Below are positions 32,097-40,524 of a DNA stretch of 64,000 nt, piece by piece. A model generated the notes under the pieces. The model made no database searches. It was given only the letters and a program-made list of their open reading frames with translations, and was not told the origin of the DNA. A program made the position numbers and the translations under genes. Each line of letters begins with the position of its first letter. The first letter of the stretch is position 1. This DNA comes from Runella sp. GTDB lineage: Bacteria; Bacteroidota; Bacteroidia; Cytophagales; Spirosomataceae. The DNA lies in the NCBI RefSeq assembly GCF_027484545.1, contig NZ_JAIXST010000151.1:1-64000 (forward strand). The letters are read 5' to 3'.

Positions 32097-33593
32097 TTAG
32101 TGCTCTCCGCTCAACTGCATCATGGCTTTTCGAATGGCTTCGTTTTTGTGCTTGCGTTGAAGTACCGTTGGGGCGGCCATGCGCTCTTTGCAGTCGAAAG
32201 ACGGGCAGCGTTCGCAGGTTTCATTTACTTCGCGTTGGGGGATTTCAGAAGCGTTCAGAAATTTAATTTTAGCCCGCACATTATCGTCCAATCGAATTCC
32301 CATCGATACACTTACGTTCAGATTAGGCGTTGGCGACATGGGTTTGGCAAAAGACACCACAAAATACTTGTCTTGGGTATCCATGTAGTGCGAAACCTGG
32401 GTCCGGCAAAGCGTATGGGCATACTGTCCTTTTTCCTGTAATTCAGCCAATTCCTGTAAAATCGTCAACGCAACCCAACGGCGACAGTAATGTTCATCGC
32501 GCACGGTATGCGGGTTGTGCTTGCGTGCGATGTGCATTTCTTTGGTCAAATCGAATCGATTTTGTCCCGCAAAATTATTGAAACGTAAAAAGAACAATTG
32601 GCTTATGCCGAAATACTTAGGTAAGATATTGCTCAGGCGATAGCAGAAAGATTCGGGAGTACTGTTAAAATAGGCAATCATATTGACCAATGCTTCGCCG
32701 TCAAAATGAGGTTGCTCAAAAAACGCAGCTAATTTTTTCGCTAAAATAGGGCCTTTGATGATAATTGCACTGGCAAAATAAGATGCTTTGTAGTTGTTGA
32801 GAAGTTGTTCAAAGGATTCGGCCTCCACCAAATGCGTGGTGTTCAGGCGATTTTTGAGCTTCATGTATTGATACCCCAGCTCGCGTCCGTAAATAAATGC
32901 GCGTTGGTTGGCGTCCAACTGTGGGCTTATTAACAGCCGTAGTTTATCGCTTCTCTGAACCAATAACGACCGAATCCCGACGAGTTCGGGATATTTCTTT
33001 TCGTCTATGAACTGTATTTCGTAGGGATAATTTTTGACCAACAAATCAGCCAGGTACTTATCATCCAAAATCACTTCTTCGGGGACTTCGTAGTGCGCCA
33101 AAAACTGCTCGGCTTCCTGCTCTAAATCCTCAAAATAGTTGTCGTACATCTCCTGATACGTTCGCAACGCCGAGAAGTAAAACTGCTCGACTGACATGTT
33201 GTAATTTCGGGCAATTTCAATCAGGGTGCCGATAAAGGCACTGAGTTTGGTAGGAGCATCCGACAGCATTTCCAGCAAATCGGCAGGATCTATACCAAAT
33301 AAATCAAGCGGAAGTTCGGTTAGGATATTGGATTGCAATAATTCTGAAATAGGCTCTAATTTTTTGCTTAGTTTTATCGAGACCAATGAATCATACTCTA
33401 CATCAAAAGCCCTCGCAAGGGCGATAATTTTGTCAGATTTTGGATATTTTTTCCCTTTTTCAATTTCGTTGATATAGGAGATAGAAAGCCCAGTTAGCTG
33501 AGACAAGTCACTGAGAGAAAGAGACTTGTCAAGGCGAAGTTGTTTGAGTTTAAGCCCGAAAACGAGGCGGATATTGTCTTGGTTAAGTGGCAC
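32097..33593 (-). CDS. XRE-family regulator of the RamB/ScfR type
   Basis: 498 residues from a GTG start. The N-terminal helix-turn-helix (residues 9-63) has LKQLRLDKSLSLSDLSQLTGLSISYINEIEKGKKYP. The long middle part (160-420) contains an IrrE/DUF2083-like region with FIYGRELGYQYMKL. The C-terminus has a Cys cluster, CERCPSFDCKERMAAP, characteristic of short-chain fatty-acid or propionate/acetate regulators. Relatives sense acyl-CoA status and control acetate or propionate use. Targets here are unknown. Codons 201-207 lie in an ATCCCGA/TCGGGAT palindrome. An imperfect dyad (33670-33696) upstream might be its own operator. Confidence 0.82.
   Translation of the reverse strand: MPLNQDNIRLVFGLKLKQLRLDKSLSLSDLSQLTGLSISYINEIEKGKKYPKSDKIIALARAFDVEYDSLVSIKLSKKLEPISELLQSNILTELPLDLFGIDPADLLEMLSDAPTKLSAFIGTLIEIARNYNMSVEQFYFSALRTYQEMYDNYFEDLEQEAEQFLAHYEVPEEVILDDKYLADLLVKNYPYEIQFIDEKKYPELVGIRSLLVQRSDKLRLLISPQLDANQRAFIYGRELGYQYMKLKNRLNTTHLVEAESFEQLLNNYKASYFASAIIIKGPILAKKLAAFFEQPHFDGEALVNMIAYFNSTPESFCYRLSNILPKYFGISQLFFLRFNNFAGQNRFDLTKEMHIARKHNPHTVRDEHYCRRWVALTILQELAELQEKGQYAHTLCRTQVSHYMDTQDKYFVVSFAKPMSPTPNLNVSVSMGIRLDDNVRAKIKFLNASEIPQREVNETCERCPSFDCKERMAAPTVLQRKHKNEAIRKAMMQLSGEH
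32974..32992. repeat. ATCCCGA/TCGGGAT palindrome inside the XRE regulator gene
   Basis: ATCCCGA, CGAGT, TCGGGAT: 7-bp perfect arms with a five-base centre, encoding PELVGIR within the regulator. It shares its arms with the palindrome at 173-192, which suggests two members of one family. Confidence 0.5.
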
Positions 33594-33698
33594 TTTTGAG
33601 AATTGTAAGTTAGGGTTTTTGAACTGGAATGGATATGAATTCTATTTCAATAGGATGATAAAGGTAAAATTAGTACTTTTTCCTAAAAACGTAGTATT

Positions 33699-36600
33699 TT
33701 AAACGTGTTTCCCATATCCTCCTCCTCCCGGAGTTTCAATGCAAAGACGGTCGCCTGCTTCTACCATGATACTGCAAATTCCGCTTAGTGTTTCGGCGGA
33801 GCCATCGCTTCGAGTAAGTGTCTGACGTCCTATAAGTCCGTTTTCACCTCCCTGCAACCCATACGGAGAAACCACACGGTGTTGGGTAATGAGCGTGACA
33901 CGGAGCGGAGCCAGAAACTCAACGTGCCGTACGACGCCATCGCCGCCTTGCCACTGGCCTTGGCCGCCCGAATTTTTTCTCACCGAAAATTCGCGTAAAC
34001 GGACGGGATATCGGCGTTCCAATTCTTCGGGGTCGGTAATGCGCGTATTGGTCATGTGTTGGTGGACTGCCGACCGACCGTTAGCGCCTTCGCTTGCACC
34101 CGTGCCGCCGCAGATGGTTTCGTAGTAGCCAAAGCCGGTACTGCCGAACAAAAAATTGTTCATCGTTCCCTGACTGCACGCGGCCAACCCAAAGGCTTTC
34201 AATAATGTATCTACCAATCGCTGACTTACTTCGGTATTGCCGCCTACTACAGCAGGGCATTGCGTGGCGTCATCGCTGAAAACAGGATGCAGAAAACTGT
34301 CGTCGGGCAAAATGACTTTTACGCCCTGCATCAAACCTTCGTTAAGTGGAATGTTTTGATTGACCAACAATCGTAACACGTACAAAATGGCGCTGTAAAT
34401 GATGGATATATTGGCATTGAGATTGTTGGGATGGCGAGAGGATGTGCCCGTAAAATCGAAAACTAAATCCGATAGAGACCGGTTTATGGATACGTTTATT
34501 TCATATCCGTCATCAAGCGATTCATTGGCGGTAAATGTTTGATTTTGAAAAGGTTTAAGCACTTCCTGCAATGCTTCAAAAGCACTGTTTTTCAGCAGTT
34601 GCATGTATAGATGTACTTTTGTCAGGCCATGCTGAGCAACTAAGCTTTGCAGAGCACTTTCTCCCGAGCGCAGGGACGCTAACGCCGCGTTGATGTCGGC
34701 GATGTTTTCGGTGAGAGCACGAGTTGGATAAGGGCCTTGGGTAAACAATTCTTTCATTGTTTCCCATTGCATTTCGCCGTTTTTGACCAAATAAGTTGGT
34801 AAAATGACCACGCCTTCTTCGGTTAAAGAAGTAGCGTCGGGCGGCATAGAGCCTGGCGTTCGACCGCCGATTTCGGCGTGGTGAGCGCGGTTGATAACGT
34901 AGCCAATGAGTTCATTTTCGGGAGTAAAAACGCCTGAAAGTAACGTTACATCGGGCAAATGCGAACCGCCATATTTGGGATGATTGGTAATAATGACATC
35001 TCCGACTTCAATTGCGATTTTCTCGCGTACGAGCCGCGCACATACGCCCAGACTTCCCAAGTGCACGGGGATATGGGGGGCATTGACCAACAATTCGGCA
35101 TCTGAATCCAGTAAGGCACACGAAAAATCCAGTCGCTCTTTGACGTTGACGGAAAAAGCGGTACGCTGTAATTGCGCGCCCATTTCTTCGGCAATCGCCA
35201 TAAAACGATTGGTAAAAAGCTCTAATTCGATGGTTTGGTTTTGTGTTTTTGAGGAGCGAGTGCCGCCCCAGTGCAAATCCGGAACAGCGTCGCGCAAATC
35301 ACGACCGGTAAATTCCACTACGGCATCTAAAGTGGGTGTGATCACCACTTGCCAGCCTTCGGGAATGAAACTTGTAGAAGAGGGATTGAGCAACACCGCA
35401 GGCCCATTAAAATAATCTCCCGCACCAAGTTGGCTCCAATCATAAACCTTACAGGTTTCCGAAAACCTGTAAGGTTTGGCTTCTTGCTGCGGACTGTAAA
35501 GCGGAACGCCGCCCGCCGTAAACTGTAAAGCGGAACGCCGCCCGCCGTAAACTGCCTTTTCTGCAATAATTACCTTTAAACTCTCTACTTCGATCACCAG
35601 ATTGTCGGGACAGTAACCGAAAATCTGACGGTATTTTTCGTAAAATGCAGTTTGTAAGTCATTCCATTGGTACTCACTTTTCCAGGAAACTTCAATGGTG
35701 CTTTCCTGTCCTTTGAAGCGGAGATAAAACAAAACAAGATTGTTTTTATCGTCAAATTCAGTGACGCCTTCCTCCGAAAGCAAGTTTTTACCTTCGGTTA
35801 TCAGAGTAGAAAGGAGGGGTTCAAAAGCACTTTCAAATTCGGTAAACGGTTTTAAGATTTGCCTGGAAACAATGCGTTGAGCACGCGCCTGCCCCATACC
35901 GAAAGCACTCAATAAACCGGCATCATAGGGTAAAATAACAGTATTAATCCCCAGAATTTCGGCCAGTTGGCAGCCGTGCAAACCTCCCGCTCCTCCAAAA
36001 GTAAGCAAAGGATATTCTTTTGGGTCAAAGCCTTTGGTAACCGAAATGCGTCGAATGGCCTCGGCCATTTTTTCGTTGGCAATTTGCTCAAAACCACGTA
36101 ACAACTCCATTACTGGAAGCTGGTGTTGAGTTTGCGTAAAAATTTGAGTTTGAATGGTGGCTAATGCTTCCTGTGCTTTCTCAAGTCGAACCGGAATTCC
36201 GAAACGGGAAGTATCTAACTTACCCAAGAGCAAATTGACGTCAGTGATGGTAAGCGGACCGCCTCCGCCATAACAGGCCGGACCTGGATTGGCTCCCGCG
36301 CTTTCAGGTCCGACGCGCAGTTTATGACCGTCAAAATAGCAAATGGAACCTCCTCCTGCTGCCACGGTTTCAATGGCAAGCGTTGGGTTATGAAGTTCAA
36401 TTCCTTCGATTCTTGTGATAAATTCTAAATCCAATTTCCCGTCAAAACGGGCCGTATCGGTACTGGTGCCGCCCATGTCGAAAGTCAGACAGCGCTCAAA
36501 ACCAAGACGTTGAGCAATGGCTGCCGCACCTACCATGCCACCCGCAGGGCCACTTAACAAGCTGTCCTTGGCAGAAAAAGCAGCGGCACTTACTAATCCA

Positions 36601-37580
36601 CCAGCACTCGTCATGACTTTTACAACCCCATCCGTTTTTTTTAATAAGTCCTCCTTCACAGGGGTAGATTTAGACGATCTGCTGCGCGGTGGGGTTTGAA
36701 AGGAACGGGTGATATTGGTGAGATAATCGGATAGAATGGGCTGCAAATACGCATTGACCAACGCCGTTTGGGTCCGTTTGAGGTAGTTAATACCCGCGTA
36801 TAGTTCCGCAGAGCTGCTTATGTATTCGTGTCCCTGTTCTTGGAAACAGTGCTGAAGTTGTTGTTCGTGAATAGGGTTCAAATAACTGTGCAACAGCGAA
36901 ATAGCTATCGAATTGTCTTTGGGTTGAGTTAGTTTGGTTACATCAAGGGGCTGTAACACGTGCCCCGCAGCGTCCAAGCGTTCTTCTATTTCTACCACTT
37001 CATTGTACAAAAGAGTAGGTTCTGGAATGGCGAGTTGAAATAAATTGGGCCGTTGTTGGGTGCCGATGCGGAGTAAATCTTTGAAGCCTTGGGTAACAAA
37101 CAGCGTCACTTTGGCTCCTTTTCGTTCCAAAAGTGCATTCGTTCCTTTCGTAGTGCCAAGGCGCATGGAAAGCGGTGGAAATGCAGCTGAAAGAAGGGTT
37201 TCAGTGACAATACGCGTAGCCAGCACAGGTGCTTCTTCGTGCGTAGTGATTTCAAAGTCAACTTCTTCTGAATATGCGTCCGACGGTTTTGAACCGTCAG
37301 ACGCATATAAATCATGCGCTAAAATCAATGTATTTCCCTGAACATCGGCAATCTTGATGAACTCATTTTGACCAACCACCCGAAAAGAAAACCCTTTGAC
37401 AAGTTCAGTGTCGAATGCCCACGAAGTAATAATTTGGAAAGTAGTTGGCGAGATTTTTTTTGCAATTCTACCCCTTAAAAAACTACTGCTGAGTACTTTG
37501 GTGCGTTTGAGTTCGCCCGAAGGGCTGAGCGCCAAACAATCAGTAAAAGTACCACCTGTATCAATCCAAATTTGCCACAT
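33699..37580 (-). CDS. 5-oxoprolinase (ATP-hydrolysing), fused HyuA-HyuB form
   Basis: 1293 residues, matching the full-length fused enzyme that opens 5-oxo-L-proline to glutamate with ATP. The N-terminal hydantoinase-A half has WIDTGGTFTDCLA (residues 5-17), RLGTTKGTNALLERKG, LTFDMGGTSTDTA and FGGAGGLHGCQLAE. The hydantoinase-B half from about 750 has FVNVKERLDFSCALLD-like sequence, APHIPVHLGSLG, NHPKYGGSHLPDVT and a C-terminal ETPGGGGYG. Between the halves (residues 676-712) the frame is built from a 29-bp tandem duplication and a palindrome. A second palindrome encodes residues 91-103. The enzyme is probably active, but these insertions deserve attention. It links to glutamate and proline metabolism. 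Confidence 0.88.
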   Translation of the reverse strand: MWQIWIDTGGTFTDCLALSPSGELKRTKVLSSSFLRGRIAKKISPTTFQIITSWAFDTELVKGFSFRVVGQNEFIKIADVQGNTLILAHDLYASDGSKPSDAYSEEVDFEITTHEEAPVLATRIVTETLLSAAFPPLSMRLGTTKGTNALLERKGAKVTLFVTQGFKDLLRIGTQQRPNLFQLAIPEPTLLYNEVVEIEERLDAAGHVLQPLDVTKLTQPKDNSIAISLLHSYLNPIHEQQLQHCFQEQGHEYISSSAELYAGINYLKRTQTALVNAYLQPILSDYLTNITRSFQTPPRSRSSKSTPVKEDLLKKTDGVVKVMTSAGGLVSAAAFSAKDSLLSGPAGGMVGAAAIAQRLGFERCLTFDMGGTSTDTARFDGKLDLEFITRIEGIELHNPTLAIETVAAGGGSICYFDGHKLRVGPESAGANPGPACYGGGGPLTITDVNLLLGKLDTSRFGIPVRLEKAQEALATIQTQIFTQTQHQLPVMELLRGFEQIANEKMAEAIRRISVTKGFDPKEYPLLTFGGAGGLHGCQLAEILGINTVILPYDAGLLSAFGMGQARAQRIVSRQILKPFTEFESAFEPLLSTLITEGKNLLSEEGVTEFDDKNNLVLFYLRFKGQESTIEVSWKSEYQWNDLQTAFYEKYRQIFGYCPDNLVIEVESLKVIIAEKAVYGGRRSALQFTAGGVPLYSPQQEAKPYRFSETCKVYDWSQLGAGDYFNGPAVLLNPSSTSFIPEGWQVVITPTLDAVVEFTGRDLRDAVPDLHWGGTRSSKTQNQTIELELFTNRFMAIAEEMGAQLQRTAFSVNVKERLDFSCALLDSDAELLVNAPHIPVHLGSLGVCARLVREKIAIEVGDVIITNHPKYGGSHLPDVTLLSGVFTPENELIGYVINRAHHAEIGGRTPGSMPPDATSLTEEGVVILPTYLVKNGEMQWETMKELFTQGPYPTRALTENIADINAALASLRSGESALQSLVAQHGLTKVHLYMQLLKNSAFEALQEVLKPFQNQTFTANESLDDGYEINVSINRSLSDLVFDFTGTSSRHPNNLNANISIIYSAILYVLRLLVNQNIPLNEGLMQGVKVILPDDSFLHPVFSDDATQCPAVVGGNTEVSQRLVDTLLKAFGLAACSQGTMNNFLFGSTGFGYYETICGGTGASEGANGRSAVHQHMTNTRITDPEELERRYPVRLREFSVRKNSGGQGQWQGGDGVVRHVEFLAPLRVTLITQHRVVSPYGLQGGENGLIGRQTLTRSDGSAETLSGICSIMVEAGDRLCIETPGGGGYGKHV
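35444..35477. repeat. 15-bp perfect palindrome inside the 5-oxoprolinase gene
   Basis: AAACCTTACAGGTTT (35444-35458), spacer CCGA, AAACCTGTAAGGTTT (35463-35477). It encodes KPYRFSETCKV (residues about 701-712) in the linker between the two hydantoinase halves. Its symmetry and position suggest an inserted repeat element rather than selected protein sequence. Confidence 0.7.
35493..35554. repeat. 29-bp tandem duplication inside the 5-oxoprolinase gene
   Basis: Two exact copies of a 29-base unit (35493-35521 and 35522-35550) start ACTGTAAAGCGGAACG, with a 4-base partial third copy. Because 29 is not a multiple of 3, the copies are read in different frames, giving VYGGRRSALQ and FTAGGVPLYS, yet the gene stays open on both sides. 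Confidence 0.85.
37272..37308. repeat. 17-bp near-perfect palindrome inside the 5-oxoprolinase gene
   Basis: ATATGCGTCCGACGGTT (37272-37288), TTG, AACCGTCAGACGCATAT (37292-37308): 16 of 17 positions pair. It encodes YASDGSKPSDAYS (about residues 91-103) near the N-terminus. Same style as the other coding-embedded palindromes but a different sequence. Confidence 0.7.
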
Positions 37581-37709
37581 AAGTATTAATTGTGAATGAC
37601 GGGGCCGCCCGTGCGGTGATTAATTTTTTAATTGCCAATCGCTAAATGTAAACTGAATAGTGTTTATGCGTGGCGTTTAAAGCAAAGTGAGAAAGCACTG
37701 AAGTAAATA

Positions 37710-37759
37710 AAAAACGCAGATTTACACGGATTTTTGAATCTATGCAAATCTGCGTTTTT
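37710..37759 (-). terminator. Intrinsic terminator after gldF
   Basis: AAAAACGCAGATTT (37710-37723) and AAATCTGCGTTTTT (37746-37759) form a 14-bp stem. Read on the minus strand it follows the gldF stop by 12 bases and ends in TTTTTTATTT. The same stem also reads as a T-run hairpin on the plus strand. Confidence 0.7.
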
Positions 37760-37771
37760 AAGATTTTAAAT

Positions 37772-38500
37772 TTATTGTCGCCTTCCTGCAATTCGGTTTT
37801 GGGTAAACCACAAAAACAAACCCGTCACGCTGAGAAGATAGACTACATTGCGGGAATCTATCAAACCGCGCCCTAAATCGGCGTATTGTTGGTCCAGCGA
37901 AATCCAAGAAAGAGGATAAGCAAATTCACCCCAAAAATCCAGGCGAGCGACTGCCCCAATGCCTGCAAAAAGCAAAAAGCACACAAATACCGCAAGTACA
38001 AAGGCCACAATTTGGTTGTCGCTTAATGACGAAGCCCATAACCCTACCGCCACAAAAACCGCCCCCAACAGCAACAGGCCGATATAGGACCCAAATACAG
38101 CTCCTGTATCAATGTTTCCGACGGGGTTGCCAAGTTGGTAAACGGTATAGTAATAAAGAAGGGTAGGGGCGAGGGTAAGTACAACAAGAGCCCAATCGGC
38201 CAGAAACTTTCCGACAACCAATCCCCAATCACTCAGAGGTTTTGTGAGCAGCAATTCAATGGTACCATTCCGTACTTCTTCGGCCAACGACCGCATTGTA
38301 ATGGCGGGAATCAGGAAAAGCAATACAAAAGGCGTTAAATTGAAAAAAGCGCCTAAATCAGCATAACCGTAGTTTAGAACGTTGGTGTCGGGGAAAACCC
38401 AAATCAAAAGCCCTACGGCCGTCAAAAAAACGGCCATCACAATGTAGGCCGTTAAAGAACTGAAAAAGGAGTTGATTTCTTTGTTGAAAATAGCAAACAT
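37772..38500 (-). CDS. gldF: GldF-like ABC-2 permease
   Basis: 242 residues. ATG 38500 (MFAIFNKEINSFFSSL) is the conserved GldF start; an upstream ATG adds unrelated sequence. Six hydrophobic helices; SLAEEVRNGTIELLLTKPLSDWGLVVGKF is typical of GldF, the permease of the gliding-motility ABC transporter associated with GldA and GldG. GldG is usually the next gene but is absent: a terminator follows directly. Lying 38 bases after a DUF4199 gene, it may be expressed with it. Involvement in gliding depends on the rest of the genome. Confidence 0.85.
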   Translation of the reverse strand: MFAIFNKEINSFFSSLTAYIVMAVFLTAVGLLIWVFPDTNVLNYGYADLGAFFNLTPFVLLFLIPAITMRSLAEEVRNGTIELLLTKPLSDWGLVVGKFLADWALVVLTLAPTLLYYYTVYQLGNPVGNIDTGAVFGSYIGLLLLGAVFVAVGLWASSLSDNQIVAFVLAVFVCFLLFAGIGAVARLDFWGEFAYPLSWISLDQQYADLGRGLIDSRNVVYLLSVTGLFLWFTQNRIAGRRQ

Positions 38501-38538
38501 AAAACAATGGACTGTTGACTGTAAACGGTGGACTTGCA

Positions 38539-39057
38539 TTATTCTAACTCAAACGGTTTATCCTTCTTCATAATTGCGGAAATGATGAGAGAAACAACGA
38601 AACCAATAATAATGGACATAATAATTCCAATGACAAAGGTGATACCGGGACTTGTAAATTTGGCGGTCATCTCCATTGCCGCTTCGATTTGTGCATCGTC
38701 CATGCCTCTGTTTTCCAATTGTTCCCGCGACTTATCTAAAATTTGCTGCTGAATCGTCGAATCAATAAATTCGTTGTAAATGTATCCGTAAGTACCTGAA
38801 ATAAATCCCGAAATACCTGTTAAAAGTGTTCCGATTCCCAGACCTTGTCCGTAGGTCATAAAGCCTCCGTTAGCAGTGCGAAACTCTTTCATAGCCAAGA
38901 CAATTGCTACGATGGGAATGATGAGTCCCAAAGAAGAAATGCCCTGATTGGTCATTTGGCCGGTGACGTACAAAACAGTTAAAAAGACAATGGAGGCTAC
39001 CCCTGAAATAAGACCCCATTTAAGAGAGGCACGAGCTGTAGTAAGTTGTTGTTCCAT
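38539..39057 (-). CDS. DUF4199 membrane protein
   Basis: 172 residues. ATG 39057 (MEQQLTTARASLKWGLISG) is the usual DUF4199 start. Four hydrophobic helices (about 12-34, 38-55, 68-92, 135-160), with the motif MTYGQGLGIGTLLTGISGFISGTYGYIYNEFID typical of the family (position 70-100) and a helical region after it. DUF4199 proteins of Bacteroidota are of unknown function. TACCTTTA lies about 20 bases upstream as a possible -7 element. Confidence 0.82.
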   Translation of the reverse strand: MEQQLTTARASLKWGLISGVASIVFLTVLYVTGQMTNQGISSLGLIIPIVAIVLAMKEFRTANGGFMTYGQGLGIGTLLTGISGFISGTYGYIYNEFIDSTIQQQILDKSREQLENRGMDDAQIEAAMEMTAKFTSPGITFVIGIIMSIIIGFVVSLIISAIMKKDKPFELE

Positions 39058-39261
39058 ACGAATGAAGTTAAAAGGTTGATAGTTGGGGTAAAGGTAAAAA
39101 TCCCGCAGGAATAAGTGAAAATTTATAGATGAATGGTCTAAACTTAAATGTGAAAGATTTAAAATTTCTCCGTGAAATACATTAATGCACAGCAAAATAG
39201 GACGTAAACGGAAAACGGGCCCGCTCGCGCGGTATAAAACTCTAAACCGACAACTGTTTTA

Positions 39262-39993
39262 CTACACTTTCCGTTTGAGTTCAAAATGTTGGCCCAAATA
39301 GAGTCGTCGCACCTGAGGGTCGGCGGCAAGTTCTTCGGGAGTACCTTGTTTAAGGATTTTTCCTTCAAATAATAGGTAGGCACGGTCTGTAATGGAGAGC
39401 GTTTCGGATACATTGTGGTCAGTAATGAGAATTCCGATGTTTCTGTATTTCAATTTTGCCACAATCGTTTGAATATCTTCTACGGCAATGGGGTCAACTC
39501 CTGCAAAGGGCTCGTCCAATAAAATGAATTTGGGGTCAACGGCCAAGCATCGAGCGATTTCCGTGCGTCGCCGTTCTCCGCCTGACAGTACCATCCCTTT
39601 GTTTTTGCGAACATGATTCAGGCTGAATTCTTCCATCAATTCCTCGCATTTGGCTTTCTGTTCGGCTTTCGATAAATCAGTCATTTCCAACACGGCAATG
39701 ATGTTTTCTTCTACCGTCAGTGAGCGAAAAATGGAAGCTTCCTGTGCCAAATAGCCGATACCCAATCGGGCTCGCTTGTACATGGGTAGGTCAGTAATGT
39801 CCTTGTCGTCCATGTAAACGTGGCCGCTGTTGGGTTTTACCAGCCCGGTGGCCATATAGAAGGAAGTTGTTTTGCCGGCACCGTTAGGGCCGAGCAGCCC
39901 TACAATTTCGCCTTGCCCTACTTGATAACTTACGTGGTCATTGACCAGTCGTGAGCCGTATTTTTTGATTAAATTTTCAGTTCTTAAAATCAC
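39262..39993 (-). CDS. lptB: LPS export ABC transporter ATPase
   Basis: 243 residues. Walker A is GPNGAGKTT (35-43), followed by [14 protein letters not shown]. Then come [60 protein letters not shown] and TDHNVSETL. The EASIFRxLTVEENI and [11 protein letters not shown] sequences are diagnostic of LptB, which powers lipopolysaccharide transport with LptF/G. It follows the hicA gene by 19 bases, so its expression may depend on readthrough through the toxin-antitoxin genes. A CCGC/GCGG hairpin with a GCGA loop lies about 40 bases after the stop. Confidence 0.93.
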   Translation of the reverse strand: MILRTENLIKKYGSRLVNDHVSYQVGQGEIVGLLGPNGAGKTTSFYMATGLVKPNSGHVYMDDKDITDLPMYKRARLGIGYLAQEASIFRSLTVEENIIAVLEMTDLSKAEQKAKCEELMEEFSLNHVRKNKGMVLSGGERRRTEIARCLAVDPKFILLDEPFAGVDPIAVEDIQTIVAKLKYRNIGILITDHNVSETLSITDRAYLLFEGKILKQGTPEELAADPQVRRLYLGQHFELKRKV

Positions 39994-40012
39994 AATATTG
40001 CTTGATTTTTAC

Positions 40013-40216
40013 CTATAAATCGTCTCTTTCTATGCCGCATTCCTTGAGAATTCTGTAGAATAGCCCTTTTCCTAAATCCTTTCGTCCATGTATAGGTATC
40101 GGAACTGACTTTTTGAGAAGATCATTTTTGTAAATATGATGACTGCCTTTAATTCTGTCAAGATGCCATCCGTTTTCTTCCAACACTTTAATGATTTCTT
40201 TGGCATTGTACCCCAT
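40013..40216 (-). CDS. hicA: HicA-family mRNA interferase toxin
   Basis: 67 residues. KEIIKVLEENGWHLDRIKGSHHIY, then VPIPIHGRKDLGKGLFYRILKECG is the complete HicA double-stranded-RNA-binding-like fold. The catalytic His is in GSHHIY (His26/27). It cleaves mRNA independently of the ribosome in known members. It starts 2 bases after the hicB stop, in antitoxin-first order, and 19 bases before lptB. Confidence 0.92.
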   Translation of the reverse strand: MGYNAKEIIKVLEENGWHLDRIKGSHHIYKNDLLKKSVPIPIHGRKDLGKGLFYRILKECGIERDDL

Positions 40217-40218
40217 AA

Positions 40219-40512
40219 TTAAACAGCGACAGAGTGAAAATGACCGGTATTACGTTCAATGGGGATGATTGTCTCAATTTTTGTTTTTTGCTGTTGTAAT
40301 ATTGCATTGTCATCAGGAATAGGATATCCGTTTTCCGATCGAGATTCGATGATACCTTCAATAGCCTCTTTTACCATTTCTATTGCTTCTTCCAGCGTTT
40401 CTCCGTAGGTAATACATGGGCTTAAGGTAGGGACTTCCGCTACATAAAACCCTTCGCTGTCATCTTTGGTAATAATTATTTTATACAACCTTGGCTTTTC
40501 CATGTCGTTCAT
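40219..40512 (-). CDS. hicB: HicB-family antitoxin
   Basis: 97 residues. YKIIITKDDSEGFYVAEVPTLSPCITYGETLEEAIEMVKEAIEGII is the partial RNase H-like fold of HicB. The C-terminal part is short, without an obvious ribbon-helix-helix or HTH DNA-binding domain, so autoregulation may be weak. It neutralises the HicA toxin encoded immediately downstream. It begins 12 bases after the recJ stop, embedding the pair between recJ and lptB. ATG at 40503 is an alternative start. Confidence 0.9.
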   Translation of the reverse strand: MNDMEKPRLYKIIITKDDSEGFYVAEVPTLSPCITYGETLEEAIEMVKEAIEGIIESRSENGYPIPDDNAILQQQKTKIETIIPIERNTGHFHSVAV

Positions 40513-40524
40513 TTTTTAATGAAA

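Noticed and set aside
33699-37580. Several long reading frames on the opposite strand of the 5-oxoprolinase gene
   Set aside because: They have no recognisable motifs and lie wholly inside a well-conserved enzyme gene; they mirror its codon pattern.
39262-39993. GldA, the ATPase partner of GldF two genes away
   Set aside because: The [14 protein letters not shown] and [11 protein letters not shown] sequences are typical of LptB, not of GldA.
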